Assembly (NCBI GenBank): GCA_964020155.1
Contig: OZ026559.1
Span: forward strand, 2,738,955-2,802,954
Source of the DNA: Chondrilla cf. caribensis
Lineage: Eukaryota; Porifera; Demospongiae; Chondrillida; Chondrillidae
Direction of reading: 5' to 3'
Length of the DNA: 64,000 nucleotides
Below, piece by piece: positions 11,311 to 24,100 of this stretch (within the stretch, counting starts at the first letter, position 1; every line of letters begins with the position of its first letter). The translations under genes and the position numbers were made by a program. Under the pieces are notes generated by a model. That model saw only the letters and a list, made by a program, of their open reading frames with translations, was not told the origin of the DNA and made no database searches.

Positions 11311-14113
11311 CCCTTTTATTAACTATTGTAATATTATAATTAGGTTACCATCATAATATGTACTCCATAACCAGCTACCGGTATTTCAACTTTCCTTCTT
11401 ATGTTTATTATTATGTAATGCGATATTTATTATTATAGTTGAATATTATTATTAATATTATGTGTGCACGTATGTAAAATGTATCACTTTGACTGCTGTT
11501 GTAGTCTGTAAGGTATGAATAATGATACAGCAAACAAAGGAACCACAATAACTGCAAGGTACGATACCAACTCTAGACCTTGGACTTGGATGACATAAGA
11601 AATGTTATACACCTGGCAATGTGCAAAATATTTATTATTAACATAATATATGTAATAGAAGGGATTATTGTGTGTGTGTGTTTGTGTGTGTATGTGTGAT
11701 CCTTCAATGAATGGCCGCTACACTTGTCGGTATCTATCATAGCATCTGTGGTAAGGAGATTTATCTGCATTCTGTCAATATTCTACAAACAATGGCTGTT
11801 GCTATCTGCAATTCCTTCAAACATGCTTGTCTACAACGAGAGTCTTTGTTCTCCGAGGTCCCTACCCACCCAAAGGAGGTTGAAGATCCTCTTCAAATCA
11901 TTCCAGTTCAATTGTGCAGGGAAGATTACAGTCTGTTCTTCGTTGAATCTTGCATCAGAGTATAGTAGAGAATACAAAATTATTGTTGCATGGGCCAATA
12001 ATAAATTATCATAAACATGCAGAGAACATGGGATAATAAATATAACATAAATGATTTACATGAATTGCTTGAAAATAAATAAAAATTGAAGAGGTAAAGA
12101 GCAAATGTATATACACATGTACATATTATGTACAATTGTATAATGAGATGTTCAAAATTCTGCATTCACATGAGAACATCCACTGGTTACGAACAATGAC
12201 TGTTGTTATCTGCAATTCCTTCGAACTCGATGTTGTCCGCGTGGACGGTCCGCATTTTAGGCACAACCGAGAAATCTTATGTCTCGTCCGCTCAATAGAT
12301 ATCTTCGTATCTGTGGGTCTGCATTTTAGACACATATGGGCGCTAATTGGGGGCACAACCAGACTTAATGGATCAACATAATATTACCTGTAGACACTTA
12401 AGGTAGGCGGGGGTAATTTCGAACAGTCGTTAATTCCGAACATGTCGATTTTCTACCTAATCCGGTCAATAATAATCCTCTCCTTTTGCAGCCTTGCATG
12501 AAGTTTGCATCACTCTCGTTGCCATCACTACGGATAGGCAGTCCTTGCCTTGCAAGGAATAATAGCGATGTAGCGACTGCAATCATGCATTGTCGATTTT
12601 TGGTCCTCTCACCCAATCAAGAATTGCAAACGAAGGAATGAGAACCAACATATTCAGTCCTAGTTGTATCATCGCTTTTATTTTTGATGAACGAACAGAT
12701 GAAATAGTTTTGCGAACGTAGTTTGTCTGCCGTGCGTTCACAGAGTGGTTAGAGACGTAGATGTTCGCGATGAAGGATACAAATTGCGAATACCTATAGT
12801 CTGACCATAGGTTAGTTCTATCATAGATAATACAAACCGCACCGGGATTGGTAACATTGCAATTTATATGAGTTATCACGTGTGGTTACTAATAATAATT
12901 GCGGTTGTATAGAAACCCAAGCTTGTCGCAAAATGCGTGGGCGTGAAAAATGTTATTTTATTCTTGTTCGTCGTCTCAAACCTCTACTTCGCTTAGTTTC
13001 TTTTCTTCTAAAGTGTAACGTACTATTCTCCATCGAATAACACTATTGAAGTCAATATAAAATTTGTAGATCGCGAGTAACGTTAGTTTAAGTGTAGAAT
13101 CGCCGTCAAAACATTTTGCACACAGATACAAGAGTAGGGAGCTCTCAGTTAAGCCGTCGAGATGTTCAAATGGAAGTATCCAACTTTCTACACCATAATA
13201 TACGCTTACTGTGGACACTGGTACCGAAGATCAGTTAAAATCGTCGCTCCGGTGCTCTTTTACAACTCGCTTTCTGCACACGAACTCCTCCGTAAACTAT
13301 GTTCGAGAGCTTCGGTTTGTGGACGGATATCTTTAGGATATGTCCGAATATCATAATAACGTCAGCATACATACGTTAGATTACGGACAACCGCTTACTA
13401 GGCCTCCTAAAACTAACGATGGAAGACGCCATTATAAACTTCACGCTTCTATAATAGAAATTCGAGACGGTCGATGACGTCATGAAAGTTCGGTATGCGA
13501 CGAGCTTGGGTTCAATGAAATTTGATAGTTTCCAATCCCGGTGCGGTTTGTATTATCTATGGTTCTATTATCTATGGTCTGACGAAGAATCGTTGCATAG
13601 TCGACAAAACAACACTAGATCTATTTTTTCCTCACTTCTCCCGGTCCTCCTACAGATACTCTAACCTGAGTTAGACTTTAGACTATGGTTAGAGTATCTA
13701 TGGTCCTCCTAACACGTACGGGTGTATGGTGAGCCGTAGGAACTCTATACGTGCTATTTGTTAATTGGCAGGTGTGAACGAATCTCTACTTGGGCTAGAC
13801 CGTCCCTTCCCTTTTCCGCCCATCGGCGTTTCTTAGGGACAGGTGTCACGAAGTTAACCGTCCCCCTCCGTAAACGGTCCGCCCGGACCGTTTACGGCAA
13901 TTCGCGAAGTGGAGAAAACGGTCCTCCCCGACCGAAAAGGGTCCCCATGCAACTACCGCAATGAATATTAAACGAGCTCGCTTTATACTTACTGCTATTA
14001 ATGTAATTGTGAATTAAACGTTCTTTGAGGATGAGATGACAGATCTCACTGGATAGACGACGACATTTTACATTTTACACACTATATAATAATGGGAAAT
14101 TCATTCTAGGGTA
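11311..14113. other. Intergenic region between RCC1 and the Tigger element
   Basis: No protein gene is recognised. A block of about 45 bp (GCTATCTGCAATTCCTTC core) occurs twice, near 11776-11825 and 12182-12228. A 13-bp inverted repeat AGATACTCTAACC/GGTTAGAGTATCT lies near 13652-13700. A GC-rich hairpin region at 13.8-13.97 kb is listed separately. Short open frames in both strands look like chance. Confidence 0.55.
13868..13897. repeat. GC-rich hairpin, left flank of the transposon region
   Basis: CCGTAAACGGTCC and GGACCGTTTACGG form a perfect 13-bp stem with a GCCC loop, within a C-rich stretch (13790-13965). An almost identical hairpin occurs at 17952-17981 on the other side of the Tigger element, in inverted surroundings. 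Confidence 0.8.
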
Positions 14114-16905
14114 CAGTGGGGTATATTCGGACACCTTACGATTACCGTAATCCTAGCACAAATATAAAGACGCTATAAATACCCAAACTCTCACATACCG
14201 AGCCACATATTCGATGATTCCAGAGATACCATTTAAAATCATTTCGCCTATTACCAACTGAAGAAAAGCTTGAAAAAACGTATTAACGCTCATCTTTAGT
14301 ATACGGACATTGGCGGATATAACCGGAAATTCGTTTCAAGCGCTATAAACCATAATGCAATCGTTGTAATCACGTATATTAGTCAAAGATTATAATAGTG
14401 TAAAAGGTACAGAAATAGCTGGTAAATAAAAAACATAACATAATATAATAAAAGCAAGAACAAACAACAGAAACACAATAAATGATGCAGCTACAGTATG
14501 TAGTTTGAAGACTGACTCAAGACTAGTTATCAATACACTTGTGGCAATACCAGTCGTCTTCTTTCAAGAGAAAATGTTCACTTTGAGTGATGTCGACACA
14601 TTCTGTGTGATACCATGTATCACACAAATCACAGCATATCCAGTTTCCCTCTTCATCATCTCCTCGATAGCATACAGGACACTCAATAATTTTTGCTACT
14701 TCCTGGTCTTTTTTGCATTTTTTCTTCACTTTGTACTCTCGGCGCTTCTTCTCTGCTTCCTTCACTCTTTGCTTTTCTTCTTTCTCTTCCCTGCGTTTTT
14801 TCTTTAAGTCTTCATCACATTTCTTTTTCTCTAGCTTTTCCTCCATCAGCTGAATCACTTCATCGCCCGAAATGTGTGGTGGCATGGTTGATGGTCCTCG
14901 GGTTTTCTTCTTAGTTCCGACAATGGACTTGGGGATAACAAGGGATTCCTTGAAGGCTTCAGAGATTTGACCTTGGCCTCCAGGACACCCAAGATCAAAA
15001 GGGTCATCTTCGCTGTCATTATGCCCTAGATCCTCTTGTACATCATCATGGAGCGTCAGTGCTTTCAGTTTTGACCAAACGTTGTACAGCTCATCATGAG
15101 TTAAATCGTATCCTTCTTGATAACGTGCTTCAAACTTGCGTTTGGTCTCAGAACTTAGAGATGTCTCGATGGTATTCATAATAAGCTCGGTTGATTCCTT
15201 CTTCACGCTGTTAGTACCTTGCTTGCAAGCTGAATCTTCTTGACAAACCTGATAGACTGCAGCTGGAGCTATCTTGCTTTCTCTGACTGCGTCAGGGTTG
15301 ACAGGCCAGATTCCAGCAAAACGAAACGAATTCACAATAGTGGACATTTTGACTGTGCTCTCCCATGCATCTTTGAATATTGCAGCAAATTGGTACTTGG
15401 TCACACTTTGACCAACGTTGGCAAGGGTGAAAGATGAAACAGCTTTCTTCCAGTTAGTCTTCAAAGGGCCATAAAACCCCACATCGAGGGGTTGCGTTAT
15501 ATGAGATGAATGAGGAGGAAGGCAATACAGTAAAATCTGGTTATCACGGCACAGTTTTGCTGTACTAATATCAATATGGGAAGTATGGCCATCAATCAGC
15601 AAAACAAGGGGACGAATGGTAGCATGATGGATGAAATGCTTGGACAGCCACTGATAGAAAAGCTCTGCTGTCATCCATCCTTTGTCTGACTTTCCGAAAA
15701 AGGCATTTGGTACACAGTTGATCATTGGGTCAATCTTGAAACGCTTCCCGGGAAAGACATGCATTGGTGGCACCACACTTCCAGTTGCACTAATGGCACA
15801 CAAAGTTGTTATCTGCTCTTTGTTGTTTCCAGTCACTTGATAGACATCTTTCGTTCCAACCAATGCAAGCACCCGTCCAGACTTGGGACAGAGTGAGAAA
15901 CCACTCTCATCAGCGTTCCAGATTTGTTGAGGGTTCTTGACATCATGCTCTTTAAGAAAGTCATCAAAGTCTTTATACCATTTGTCAAGTCTTTGCTTGC
16001 TGCAGGCGGATGCACGTGAAACTTGTAATTGCTCTGGTGAGCGCATAGTAAGGTTGGGATGACGACGCAAAAATCCATACCACCAGTCTTTCCCAGGTCG
16101 ATTATCCGAAAAAGGATTTGGTCTTCCATCTTTATCCAGTATCACCTTCACCATCTCTGTTATTTGTTGCCGTGTTCGTCCATATCCTATTTTGACCATC
16201 TCCACTGCCCAATTGGCCAGCATGTTCTCTTCTGCTTCTGTCAAGACTGTGGCAGGACCGCGCTTGTACCCTTTAACGTTGCCAGCGAAATGATCATATA
16301 TGGTGCTTTTTGGTATTGCACACTGTCCAGCAGCATCCCTGAATGACAGTCCTTCCTCCTTGATTAGCTGCAAAGCTTTTTCCATTTTCTTCTGCGAATC
16401 ATTGTACATGGCCATTATCCTGCAAATATAAATCACAAATACGACAAATAACACACATTTAAGTCAGTTATTGGTCATATCGAGACTATTGATAACCATA
16501 TTGACATGTACAACGAGTCTCAAATGTTTTAAAGTGTCGTATGTTTTCGTCCGACATAGGCCGAATTATATGAGTCACTTAATCGACTATAACCATCTGA
16601 AAACAACATCTAAGTAAGCAAAAATTTCTGAAAGAGTTTACAGCTACCAGGGTTACAAATAAACACCGGTCTCAGCAGAATCCGTTAGCTATAGTGAGAA
16701 TGAGGGCATCCCATCTCTTAAAAATGCGGCAAAAATTTATTTTTCGGGTGAATGAAAGATAGACAGTAAGTTAACGAAGAAATCGACAATACAACTACAA
16801 ACCTTATCCTCAGAGGTAACGTTCACCATCAACAATCGACGGAGTTGGCGCGCCTGAAGTGCATATCCGGAGTTAGCCGAAGTCCGAATATTCCCGTACC
16901 CACCC
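14114..16905 (-). mobile_element. Tigger/pogo-superfamily DNA transposon, near complete
   Basis: The left end reads TA|CAGTGGGGTATATTCGGAC (TA at 14112-14113). The right end, read inward, contains GGGAATATTCGGAC from about 16897, giving a shared core GGG..ATATTCGGAC as terminal inverted repeat. Subterminal CGGATAT motifs occur on both sides (near 14313 and 16862). The transposase lies between. A splice acceptor (TTTGCAG) just ahead of its ATG suggests a short non-coding first exon in the right arm. Its outer right border is uncertain by several bases because the CACTG end appears mutated. Confidence 0.8.
14523..16415 (-). CDS. Tigger-type DDD transposase with C-terminal PHD finger
   Basis: An uninterrupted 630-residue protein. 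I start at MAMYNDSQ because a splice acceptor (TTTGCAG) lies 4 bases upstream; the open frame continues 13 codons further but those would be intron. The N-terminal Psq-type helix-turn-helix is GLSFRDAAGQCAIPKSTIYD (about 22-41). A CENP-B/Tc5-type second DNA-binding helix region follows with DWWYGFLRRHP (about 112-122). The DDE_1 catalytic core has all three acidic positions: NADESG (about 168), LLIDGHTSH (about 277) and QPLDVGFYGP (about 312). After a highly charged Lys/Glu coiled coil (about 520-575) comes a C4-H-C3 PHD finger starting CPVCYRGDDEEGNWICC and ending WYCHKC. It would cut and paste the element at TA sites; the PHD finger may read histone tails (inference). The intact frame suggests recent activity or domestication. 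Confidence 0.93.
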   Translation of the reverse strand: MAMYNDSQKKMEKALQLIKEEGLSFRDAAGQCAIPKSTIYDHFAGNVKGYKRGPATVLTEAEENMLANWAVEMVKIGYGRTRQQITEMVKVILDKDGRPNPFSDNRPGKDWWYGFLRRHPNLTMRSPEQLQVSRASACSKQRLDKWYKDFDDFLKEHDVKNPQQIWNADESGFSLCPKSGRVLALVGTKDVYQVTGNNKEQITTLCAISATGSVVPPMHVFPGKRFKIDPMINCVPNAFFGKSDKGWMTAELFYQWLSKHFIHHATIRPLVLLIDGHTSHIDISTAKLCRDNQILLYCLPPHSSHITQPLDVGFYGPLKTNWKKAVSSFTLANVGQSVTKYQFAAIFKDAWESTVKMSTIVNSFRFAGIWPVNPDAVRESKIAPAAVYQVCQEDSACKQGTNSVKKESTELIMNTIETSLSSETKRKFEARYQEGYDLTHDELYNVWSKLKALTLHDDVQEDLGHNDSEDDPFDLGCPGGQGQISEAFKESLVIPKSIVGTKKKTRGPSTMPPHISGDEVIQLMEEKLEKKKCDEDLKKKRREEKEEKQRVKEAEKKRREYKVKKKCKKDQEVAKIIECPVCYRGDDEEGNWICCDLCDTWYHTECVDITQSEHFLLKEDDWYCHKCIDN

Positions 16906-17164
16906 TATATATAAATATAACTCAATAATTTCAAATTCAATAAGAATATAACAAATATAATATTATACTATTATATGCTGAGATCTGGAGCTACTCTTCA
17001 TAGTGTACTTCTTTGACATCCACACAAGCGAACTGAGATCTGTGTACCTCCTAACACATCCTGGATCATCTCATGTGCGCAGTGTCCTGTGATGAAGGTG
17101 AGGACAATGTAGTGAAGATCGCAATACAGGTGCACATGCATGTATGTACACATACATGCATGCT

Positions 17165-17257
17165 CAAACTTGACACACACACAAATGCAAACACACACAC
17201 ACACATACACATGTACATGCAAGTATAGTACATGTACACACACACACACACACATGT

Positions 17258-17298
<41 letters not shown>

Positions 17299-17300
17299 CA

Positions 17301-17338
<38 letters not shown>

Positions 17339-17402
17339 CAGACACACACACACACACGCACACACACACACAAACACACACACACACACACACACACGGA
17401 CA

Positions 17403-17458
<56 letters not shown>

Positions 17459-17479
17459 CAGACACACACACACACACGC

Positions 17480-17510
<31 letters not shown>

Positions 17511-17511
17511 G
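17165..17511. repeat. Long (CA)n microsatellite with CGGACAGA interruptions
   Basis: About 345 bp of CA repeats, interrupted four times by the same octamer-like insert CGGACAGA at 17295, 17335, 17397 and 17455. This shows the array has grown by duplicating larger blocks as well as by slippage. Long frames read through it in every phase are artefacts. Confidence 0.97.
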
Positions 17512-17661
17512 TCCCCATAGTCTTAGATGTATGTGATTGGACACCAGGGGGATAGTTTACATCCATGGGTGGAAACAGTCCCCATAGTCTCATATACATA
17601 TAAATGGATACTAGGGGGGCAGTAAACATCCATGGATGGAAACAGTCCCCCCATCTATGGT
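17512..17661. repeat. Short tandem repeat, about 67 bp unit, 2+ copies
   Basis: The block AGTCCCCATAGTCT ... ACATCCATGG(G/A)TGGAAAC occurs at 17511-17576 and 17577-17643, with a third truncated start (CAGTCCCCCCAT) at 17642. Function unknown. Confidence 0.75.
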
Positions 17662-17951
17662 TAAATCAAGTAATGATACAAAGTACACATACGTACGTAC
17701 ACAATAAAAAACGTTTCAGAAACCATTGATAGTAGCTAGGTACGATGGAATTACAACTTTAAACAATCCTTACCTCTTAGTTGAAGTGAAATGAGAACCT
17801 TATCCAGATGTTGCAGTAGATTGGACTTGAATTGGACTACATTCGGCGAAGGAAATTAGGGGGACACTTTATCGCCGGGTAGGACCGTTTTCGCCTCACC
17901 GTCAACGACTGAAAACTGTCCGGGGGGTCCGTTTCCGGCAGACGCGCAATG

Positions 17952-17981
17952 CCGTAAACGGTCCGGGGGGACGGTTTACGG
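17952..17981. repeat. GC-rich hairpin, right flank of the transposon region
   Basis: CCGTAAACGGTCC pairs with GGACGGTTTACGG (one mismatch) around GGGG. The surrounding 17865-18015 segment, reverse-complemented, shares several ordered blocks with 13790-13965 (GCTAGACC, CGTCCCCC, GGACCGTTTACGGCA, GAAAACGGTCCT). It may therefore be the other end of an outer inverted-repeat element. It stops about 150 bp before the CIB start. Confidence 0.75.
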
Positions 17982-18172
17982 GGGGGACCGTTTTCGGTAT
18001 GACAGGTCTAGCTGGCTATACTGTACGCGCGTTTGCGTTAGGTAGGGGTGGCGCGACTATTTATAGGCCTTCCATAGATGGTTTTCTATGTATAGACTAG
18101 ATACCTTTCGTGCCATAAACAGGGAGAACTTCCCGTCCTGTTTCCTGTCGGTCTTCACGTCGAGCTAGAAAG

Positions 18173-21100
18173 ATGGGGAATAACTGTGGCCGAAAGCGTT
18201 CTATCGCCGAAGACGTTATGATTCAACTGGAAGTGAGTGAAAGCTCAGATTAGTACATGGTTATCACGGGGGGAAAGACCATAATTCAATTTTTTGTTGT
18301 TGTTGTGTGTACATGTGTTACAACGGGGGAAATAAAATACTAACTAAAAACTATGGTGGTAAAAATATCTGTTTGAATTTCAAGTTACTCCACTTACAAT
18401 TGAGTACGACGGGTGGTGATCCCCACTTAAACCATAGAAACCTTGAAATAAGTGTCTGCCCGGGGTCAATCCCTATGTGTATGGAGATAATGATAGAAAT
18501 TCGAAGGAGTAGCTAAGTTTAATGGCTTATTTTCCTAAGTATCCCGTTCAACCATATACTGTGACAGTTATTATCTATGGTTCTACCCAACCCTACCGAC
18601 TCGTTTGGGGTATGTTGTGGGTCACATACCGGAGGTCTAGTATCAGTAGAGAACACATTCGAGCCGAACAAGAATAAATCCGACCAAACAGTTATCATTG
18701 GCGTCAGTGTCAGGATTAAGAGGACACCGTCTATTCTTTAGAAACCATTCCGAACTAATAGACCACTTTATTGTCCATCCTTGAAGAAAATACTTTTGAA
18801 CTCGAATTTCTTGTTTTTCCTCACGAGGAGTTCATGTGGGACTTAAGAATTAGTAAGGAAGAGGAAATTTTGTGTGCAAGCACATTAAGGGTCTATGGTG
18901 CGAGTGAGGTGGATGAGCGTCATGTAACTACTTTGGCACTTTTTTCCTAAAGAACAACTCCATAGGCTAGCTATTGTGGTAGAGTGGAAAGCCAGGTACA
19001 CAAGGGAAACTGTGATTTGTATGCGGATATGGATTTGTTGAAGTTCACTAATTTCATAGTGAATTTCACTGTTTTGTGTGTATGTACATTACAGAAAGAA
19101 ATCAGCTGGTGGACAAGAGCAGAAATAACTAAGTAAGTGGTATCATTGTTAATACTGTACATGTGTAGGTATTACGTATACATGTATTTGATGCGTTTAT
19201 TTTACGTACGTACACGATATATTGTAAATGGGGCCACAAATGATGCTACATAGTACAGACTCTCAACGTATGTGTGAAGGGCTTGATAATACAGTGTATA
19301 GTAATTATAGATTGCACTAGCACTTCATACATATCTACAGAGAAGATTATTGGGGAAAAACTGATCCTGTGTACTGATTTGTCACCACCAGTCTGTATAG
19401 CCTTTTCTTTCCCATGTATGGATGTGTTGTCCCCATATCTTAATATTTTTGAATGTTTATGATGTTAGTTCACAGTGCTTGAATTATGGTATGTAGTTCT
19501 TGGTTTCATGACGCAGTTAGAGATAAGGCTAACATGCTGAAATCATTGTTGAAATACTCAGTGTACATGGTATACATATATGGTTACAGAGTAATGTAAG
19601 ACTCAACTGGGAATTGACCAGAATAGTGGTGTTCACAGGATAACAAGTAATTTGAGATCAAAAAATGTGTGGGGCTGCCACCCCCCACACTCAAATTACT
19701 TGGGTGTTTTTCTTAGGTTCAGAAGAACCTTCGCTGAAATTATTAGGTTCGGCAAAGCTTCAGCGCACAAATTCTAGCCCAATTTTTTAATTTTGGCATT
19801 CCGGTTTTGCCTGTGGGAGCCCTTAAAATGGGTACTGGCAGTGATATGGCCGACCATTAGGGAGAATAAGTAGCATCTATGTTTAAGATGCAATACTCCT
19901 TCTTTAATGATTAGTAGACATATGGACATTATCTGTACTTAGTAGCAGTTTTGGATTATCCAGTTTAAAAAATACCATTGAAAATCGTGTTAAAATTTGT
20001 ACCAAAATATGTAGTTATTTCCTAATTAATTTAACTATTGGAGAGCATGCATAATTCCACATATGACATATTTCAGAACATAGGAGAATGGCTTCATTTG
20101 TAAGGCTGTGTTTACATCAGTCTCATGCTTTCTTTATGGTGGTGCATTATGTGAAGTACAGCACTGGACAGTCCATTGACATCATTTGTTCCTGTTCACT
20201 GCCATCTATAGTGCTTGGAAGCGATATGAAAGACTCTATAATGAGTATGCTGACAAATTTCAAATTGAGACAGGAGAGGAGCCTCTTGCACTGTATGATC
20301 AAGATAGATATGCCCATGTGGAGTCGGTCAGCATACCTGTTGATTTTATTCTGGAGAATTTCGAAGAACTAAAGGTTGGTTTTGCATACATGTGAACTCA
20401 ATCGTCCTTTCTTATGTTACACGTATGACATACATACATTGTATGTATCGTGACATCCGGTATTTAATGTATAGTGATTTCCTTGACATTGTGTAAAATA
20501 GTATTTATTTTTGCAAAGGATAATATTATTAGTATCTGTTTTATCAAAATAGTTACATGTGTACAATGATATCATTGTCAAGTCGATGTGTCATTCTATG
20601 GGTGAATCTAACTGACTATTTGTTGATTTTATCATAAGGTTAATCCTTTCCGAAGAGAAATTTGCAAAATATTTTCTTCTGATGAGCATCAAGAGTCAAT
20701 GACTTTCATAGACTTTCTGGATATGGTCTCGGGACTCAGCCCAAAGGTGAAGCATGCAATGATGTGTGTAGTCATCGTATGTGCATGTACGGACAGTGCA
20801 TTATGTTTAGGCATCAGCATACATCATAGTCAATATGTATGCGGGTTGATGTCGTGGGTTCAGGTTGTCTGACAATGATACATGCATTCCACCTTTATTT
20901 GCTGCACACTCTTTGTGTTTACTATCAATGATATGTGGGGGAGCATGACAGGCAGCTTTGGCTGTTCAGTTCATCAATGATGTATGTAACATTGTCATTT
21001 CATCGCAGTATGCTCAGATACAGTGTATCAAAATAGTAATATCTCAATCATTATCAATCACACGTACTTCTGTAACACCATGACCATCATGTTAGGTTAT

Positions 21101-24100
21101 GTTCTTGGTTTTGATTATGTTCATACTATACGTACGTACGTATGTACATGCGTATATGAATTCTCTTACATGTGTAATACCAGGGTGGATATCCGCTATT
21201 AGTGTTGCACCGATATGGTGTTTTACTGATAATCCGATTTGCCGATACTTACTAGCAAGCATTAGCCAATGTACGGTACTTTCAGTAAAAAACTGAACAC
21301 ATCCGTAACCCGTACTTCTACTGCATTCTTCAGCAAGTGATAATTACTTTAGGCGCAGGTGACAATGATACGTCATAATTCTTGCGCAACGACGGTGTGA
21401 TTTGATTCCGCGAGACGAAGAAAAATAGCTTATTCGCTCGATGTATGCCAGCTAATTCGAGTGCTAATCTTTCGGAAACAGAGGATTAGCACGGAATATT
21501 CAAAATTACATGGTTTTCTAACCTTTTAGACTTACCACTATCGCTCTCGGACACTTTTTTTGCCAGACGAAGGCTCGTCTCTGCCTTAAACGAGTTCGAA
21601 TCAACCAAACGGGATTCTGACAAGGACGATCTCTCAAACGGACATTACTCTTCTCACGAAAGAAGGTTTCTGGGTTTCTTTTACACTTGAAAGGGAGCTT
21701 GAGGTCTGCATTCTTTTTGATTATCACTTTCTCTAGAAATTTAACAACCCGTATGTAGCACGTAGGTATCAACACGTAGGTAAACCGTACTTTACACGTC
21801 CGTTCATCCGTAGGCAACCCGTAGTACATTCAGTTTTTTACTGAAAGTACCGTATTTAGCCGATCCGATAATAAAATTATACTAGTGTATGTGAGCACTA
21901 CCAAGGGCGATGTTGTAAAAAGGTTCGACTGTATACTAGTGTATGGGAGCACTACCAAGGGTGATGTTGTAAAGAGGTCGTACTGTATATTAGTGTATGG
22001 GAGCACTACCAAGGGTGATGTTGTAAAGAGGTCCGACTGTATACTAGTGTATGGGAGCACTACCAAGGGCGATGTTGTGAAGAGGTCTGACTGAATATTG
22101 ATGTATGGGAGCACTACCAAGGGTGATGTTGTTAAGAGGTCTGACTGTATACTAGATGCTTGGAAAATACAATGGTGCAACACTATCTGCTATATGCTAT
22201 GTACTACTATATGTATTTTTCAGAATCCCTTACTTAGTTCATAGCCAACGCATGAATTTTCATTAGCCCCTTTCACCCTAGGACTTTAAAGCAGTTCATA
22301 AAGTGCTTTAAACTCTAATTGCTTCAACTCCCAAGTGTGTAATTGCATTGAATCAATTAGGATATCAACCTAGATAAACCACTTATGGAGGTCAAAGTCA
22401 GTTTAAAACAAAGCACTTTAAGTGTAAACATTTTGTGTAGATTAAAAATATATACGTATATTATATAATAAACTGGTATTTGTGATACGTGTAAATGCGC
22501 CAAACCAGTTTACTCGAGTGTAAAAGGGGCTTTTATGAAAAATTGGTAAATTTAAATGTTTGTCCTGTTCGGACTACTATATTATATTTGTGTGCTATTG
22601 GTTTTATTGATTTTATATATTTTAGAATCCGTTGAGCACAAGAATTGTGTATGCCTTCCTCATATTTGGTGAGAACTGAAGTGCAATATTATTATTTTCA
22701 TTGTTCTGATGACAGCTTAATTATTATTTAATTATCATCATAGATTTTGACGGAGATGGTCATCTTGGACCAGATGATTTGAAAAAGATGCTGGATTACT
22801 ACACTGGGAAGGACCAGTGTTTAGAAGAGCAGCACAAGGACAAACTGATAGAAGAGGTGAGAGTATAAGTTCTTAGATGGCATATCATTAAGCAAGGATT
22901 AGTAGACATGTGAAAAGGAAATAACCAATTATCCACAATGCAACATTGAATGAAGTGTGCGTACATCAGGGAAGTGTGCACACATCACAAATGTGTGCAC
23001 TGCTTTTCCCTTGAAGTCACCTACGCAACATACCACATATTGCTATTAAGAATGTTATCCTTTTCATCTTTATCTATTATATATTATAATGTATGTACAT
23101 GTACTGTATGCAGGTCTTCCATGAACTGAACAAAAGCAGAAACTCGCGAGCTGGATTACATTTGCAGGATTTTCGTGTTGCTGTCAACAGATCTCCTGAT
23201 TTCTCGAAGTGAGTGCACCTTCATTTCTTAATGGCCACACACCAAATGAAGTTGTCCTCAGTTTTCACTATTATAGTGATATACGTAGCCTTCGGCAAGT
23301 AATAATAGACCTTCCAATCAGGGATAGTTCAGTTGCAAAGTCTATTCTCAGTTACCATTAAGAGCAGAATGAATTACTGATAGGTTTCTATTATGGCTGC
23401 AACTACTGTAGTGCCCAAAATTGTTGCGAGACGTAAATTTGTAAATCACTTGATTCAGAACTGTTCACATTTTGTTTCTGCAAATGGCCGGAAATAGCCC
23501 TTGATATTTTAGGACATCTTGGTGAGCGTTGACTACTAGTTGTTGTCAATTATAATCACGAGCAAGTGAAAATTACCCTTTGATCCTTCGTTACCTGATA
23601 TAACGGCAGCCATTTTATATCTACTCATGAATGCAATTTTGAAAATCAGACCTCTGCCATGAAATTTGCAAAAATATCAGACAATATCATGGCATGTAGG
23701 TTAGTTGAAAACATTGGCTATAAATTTGCACATTCCAGGAGCAAAACCATGTTAAGAGAAATATTATTAATAGACCAGCAACAACAGGATTGAATAATGC
23801 TATAATTAAGGTCTTAACTTGTTTTTAAAATTCGATGTACTTTCTCTCAACTAAGGCATGTATGTATTGATTTACTTCTGTAAAAGAGTCTTGATGTTAT
23901 CACAAAACATAACAGCTGTTTATGATACCAATAAGAATTCAACATACAGTGCATACAGCTCTTCATGATTATCATGATAGAAAAAGAGCTTTGAGAATGC
24001 TTTATTTACTGTTATATCCTGTGACAAATGAAAATCTTAACTATTGCAGGATGTAAAAATGTTTAAGTCACTTTTTCTCTGTGGATTCAACAACATTAAA

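Larger units (their letters stand above)
16906..18172. other. Spacer between Tigger element and CIB gene
   Basis: It holds a long CA microsatellite, a two-copy tandem repeat and a GC-rich hairpin block (17830-18030), each listed separately. The last 140 bp before the CIB start are ordinary sequence that must contain its promoter. I see no TATA box. Confidence 0.6.
21200..22185. mobile_element. hAT-type non-autonomous element (CIB intron 4)
   Basis: The ends TAGTGTTGCACC (21200) and GGTGCAACACTA (22185) are perfect 12-bp inverted repeats. They are flanked by an 8-bp target duplication with one mismatch: TCCGCTAT at 21192-21199 and TCTGCTAT at 22186-22193. TIR sequence and 8-bp duplication fit the hAT superfamily. 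It holds no transposase. It contains a second inserted element and a minisatellite. Confidence 0.85.

Noticed and set aside
16998..17629. Long overlapping frames of Cys/Val or His/Thr repeats
   Set aside because: They are reading of the CA microsatellite in every phase; no gene signals.
21830..22183. 117-residue repetitive frame on the minus strand
   Set aside because: Open only because the 54-bp minisatellite unit is divisible by three.
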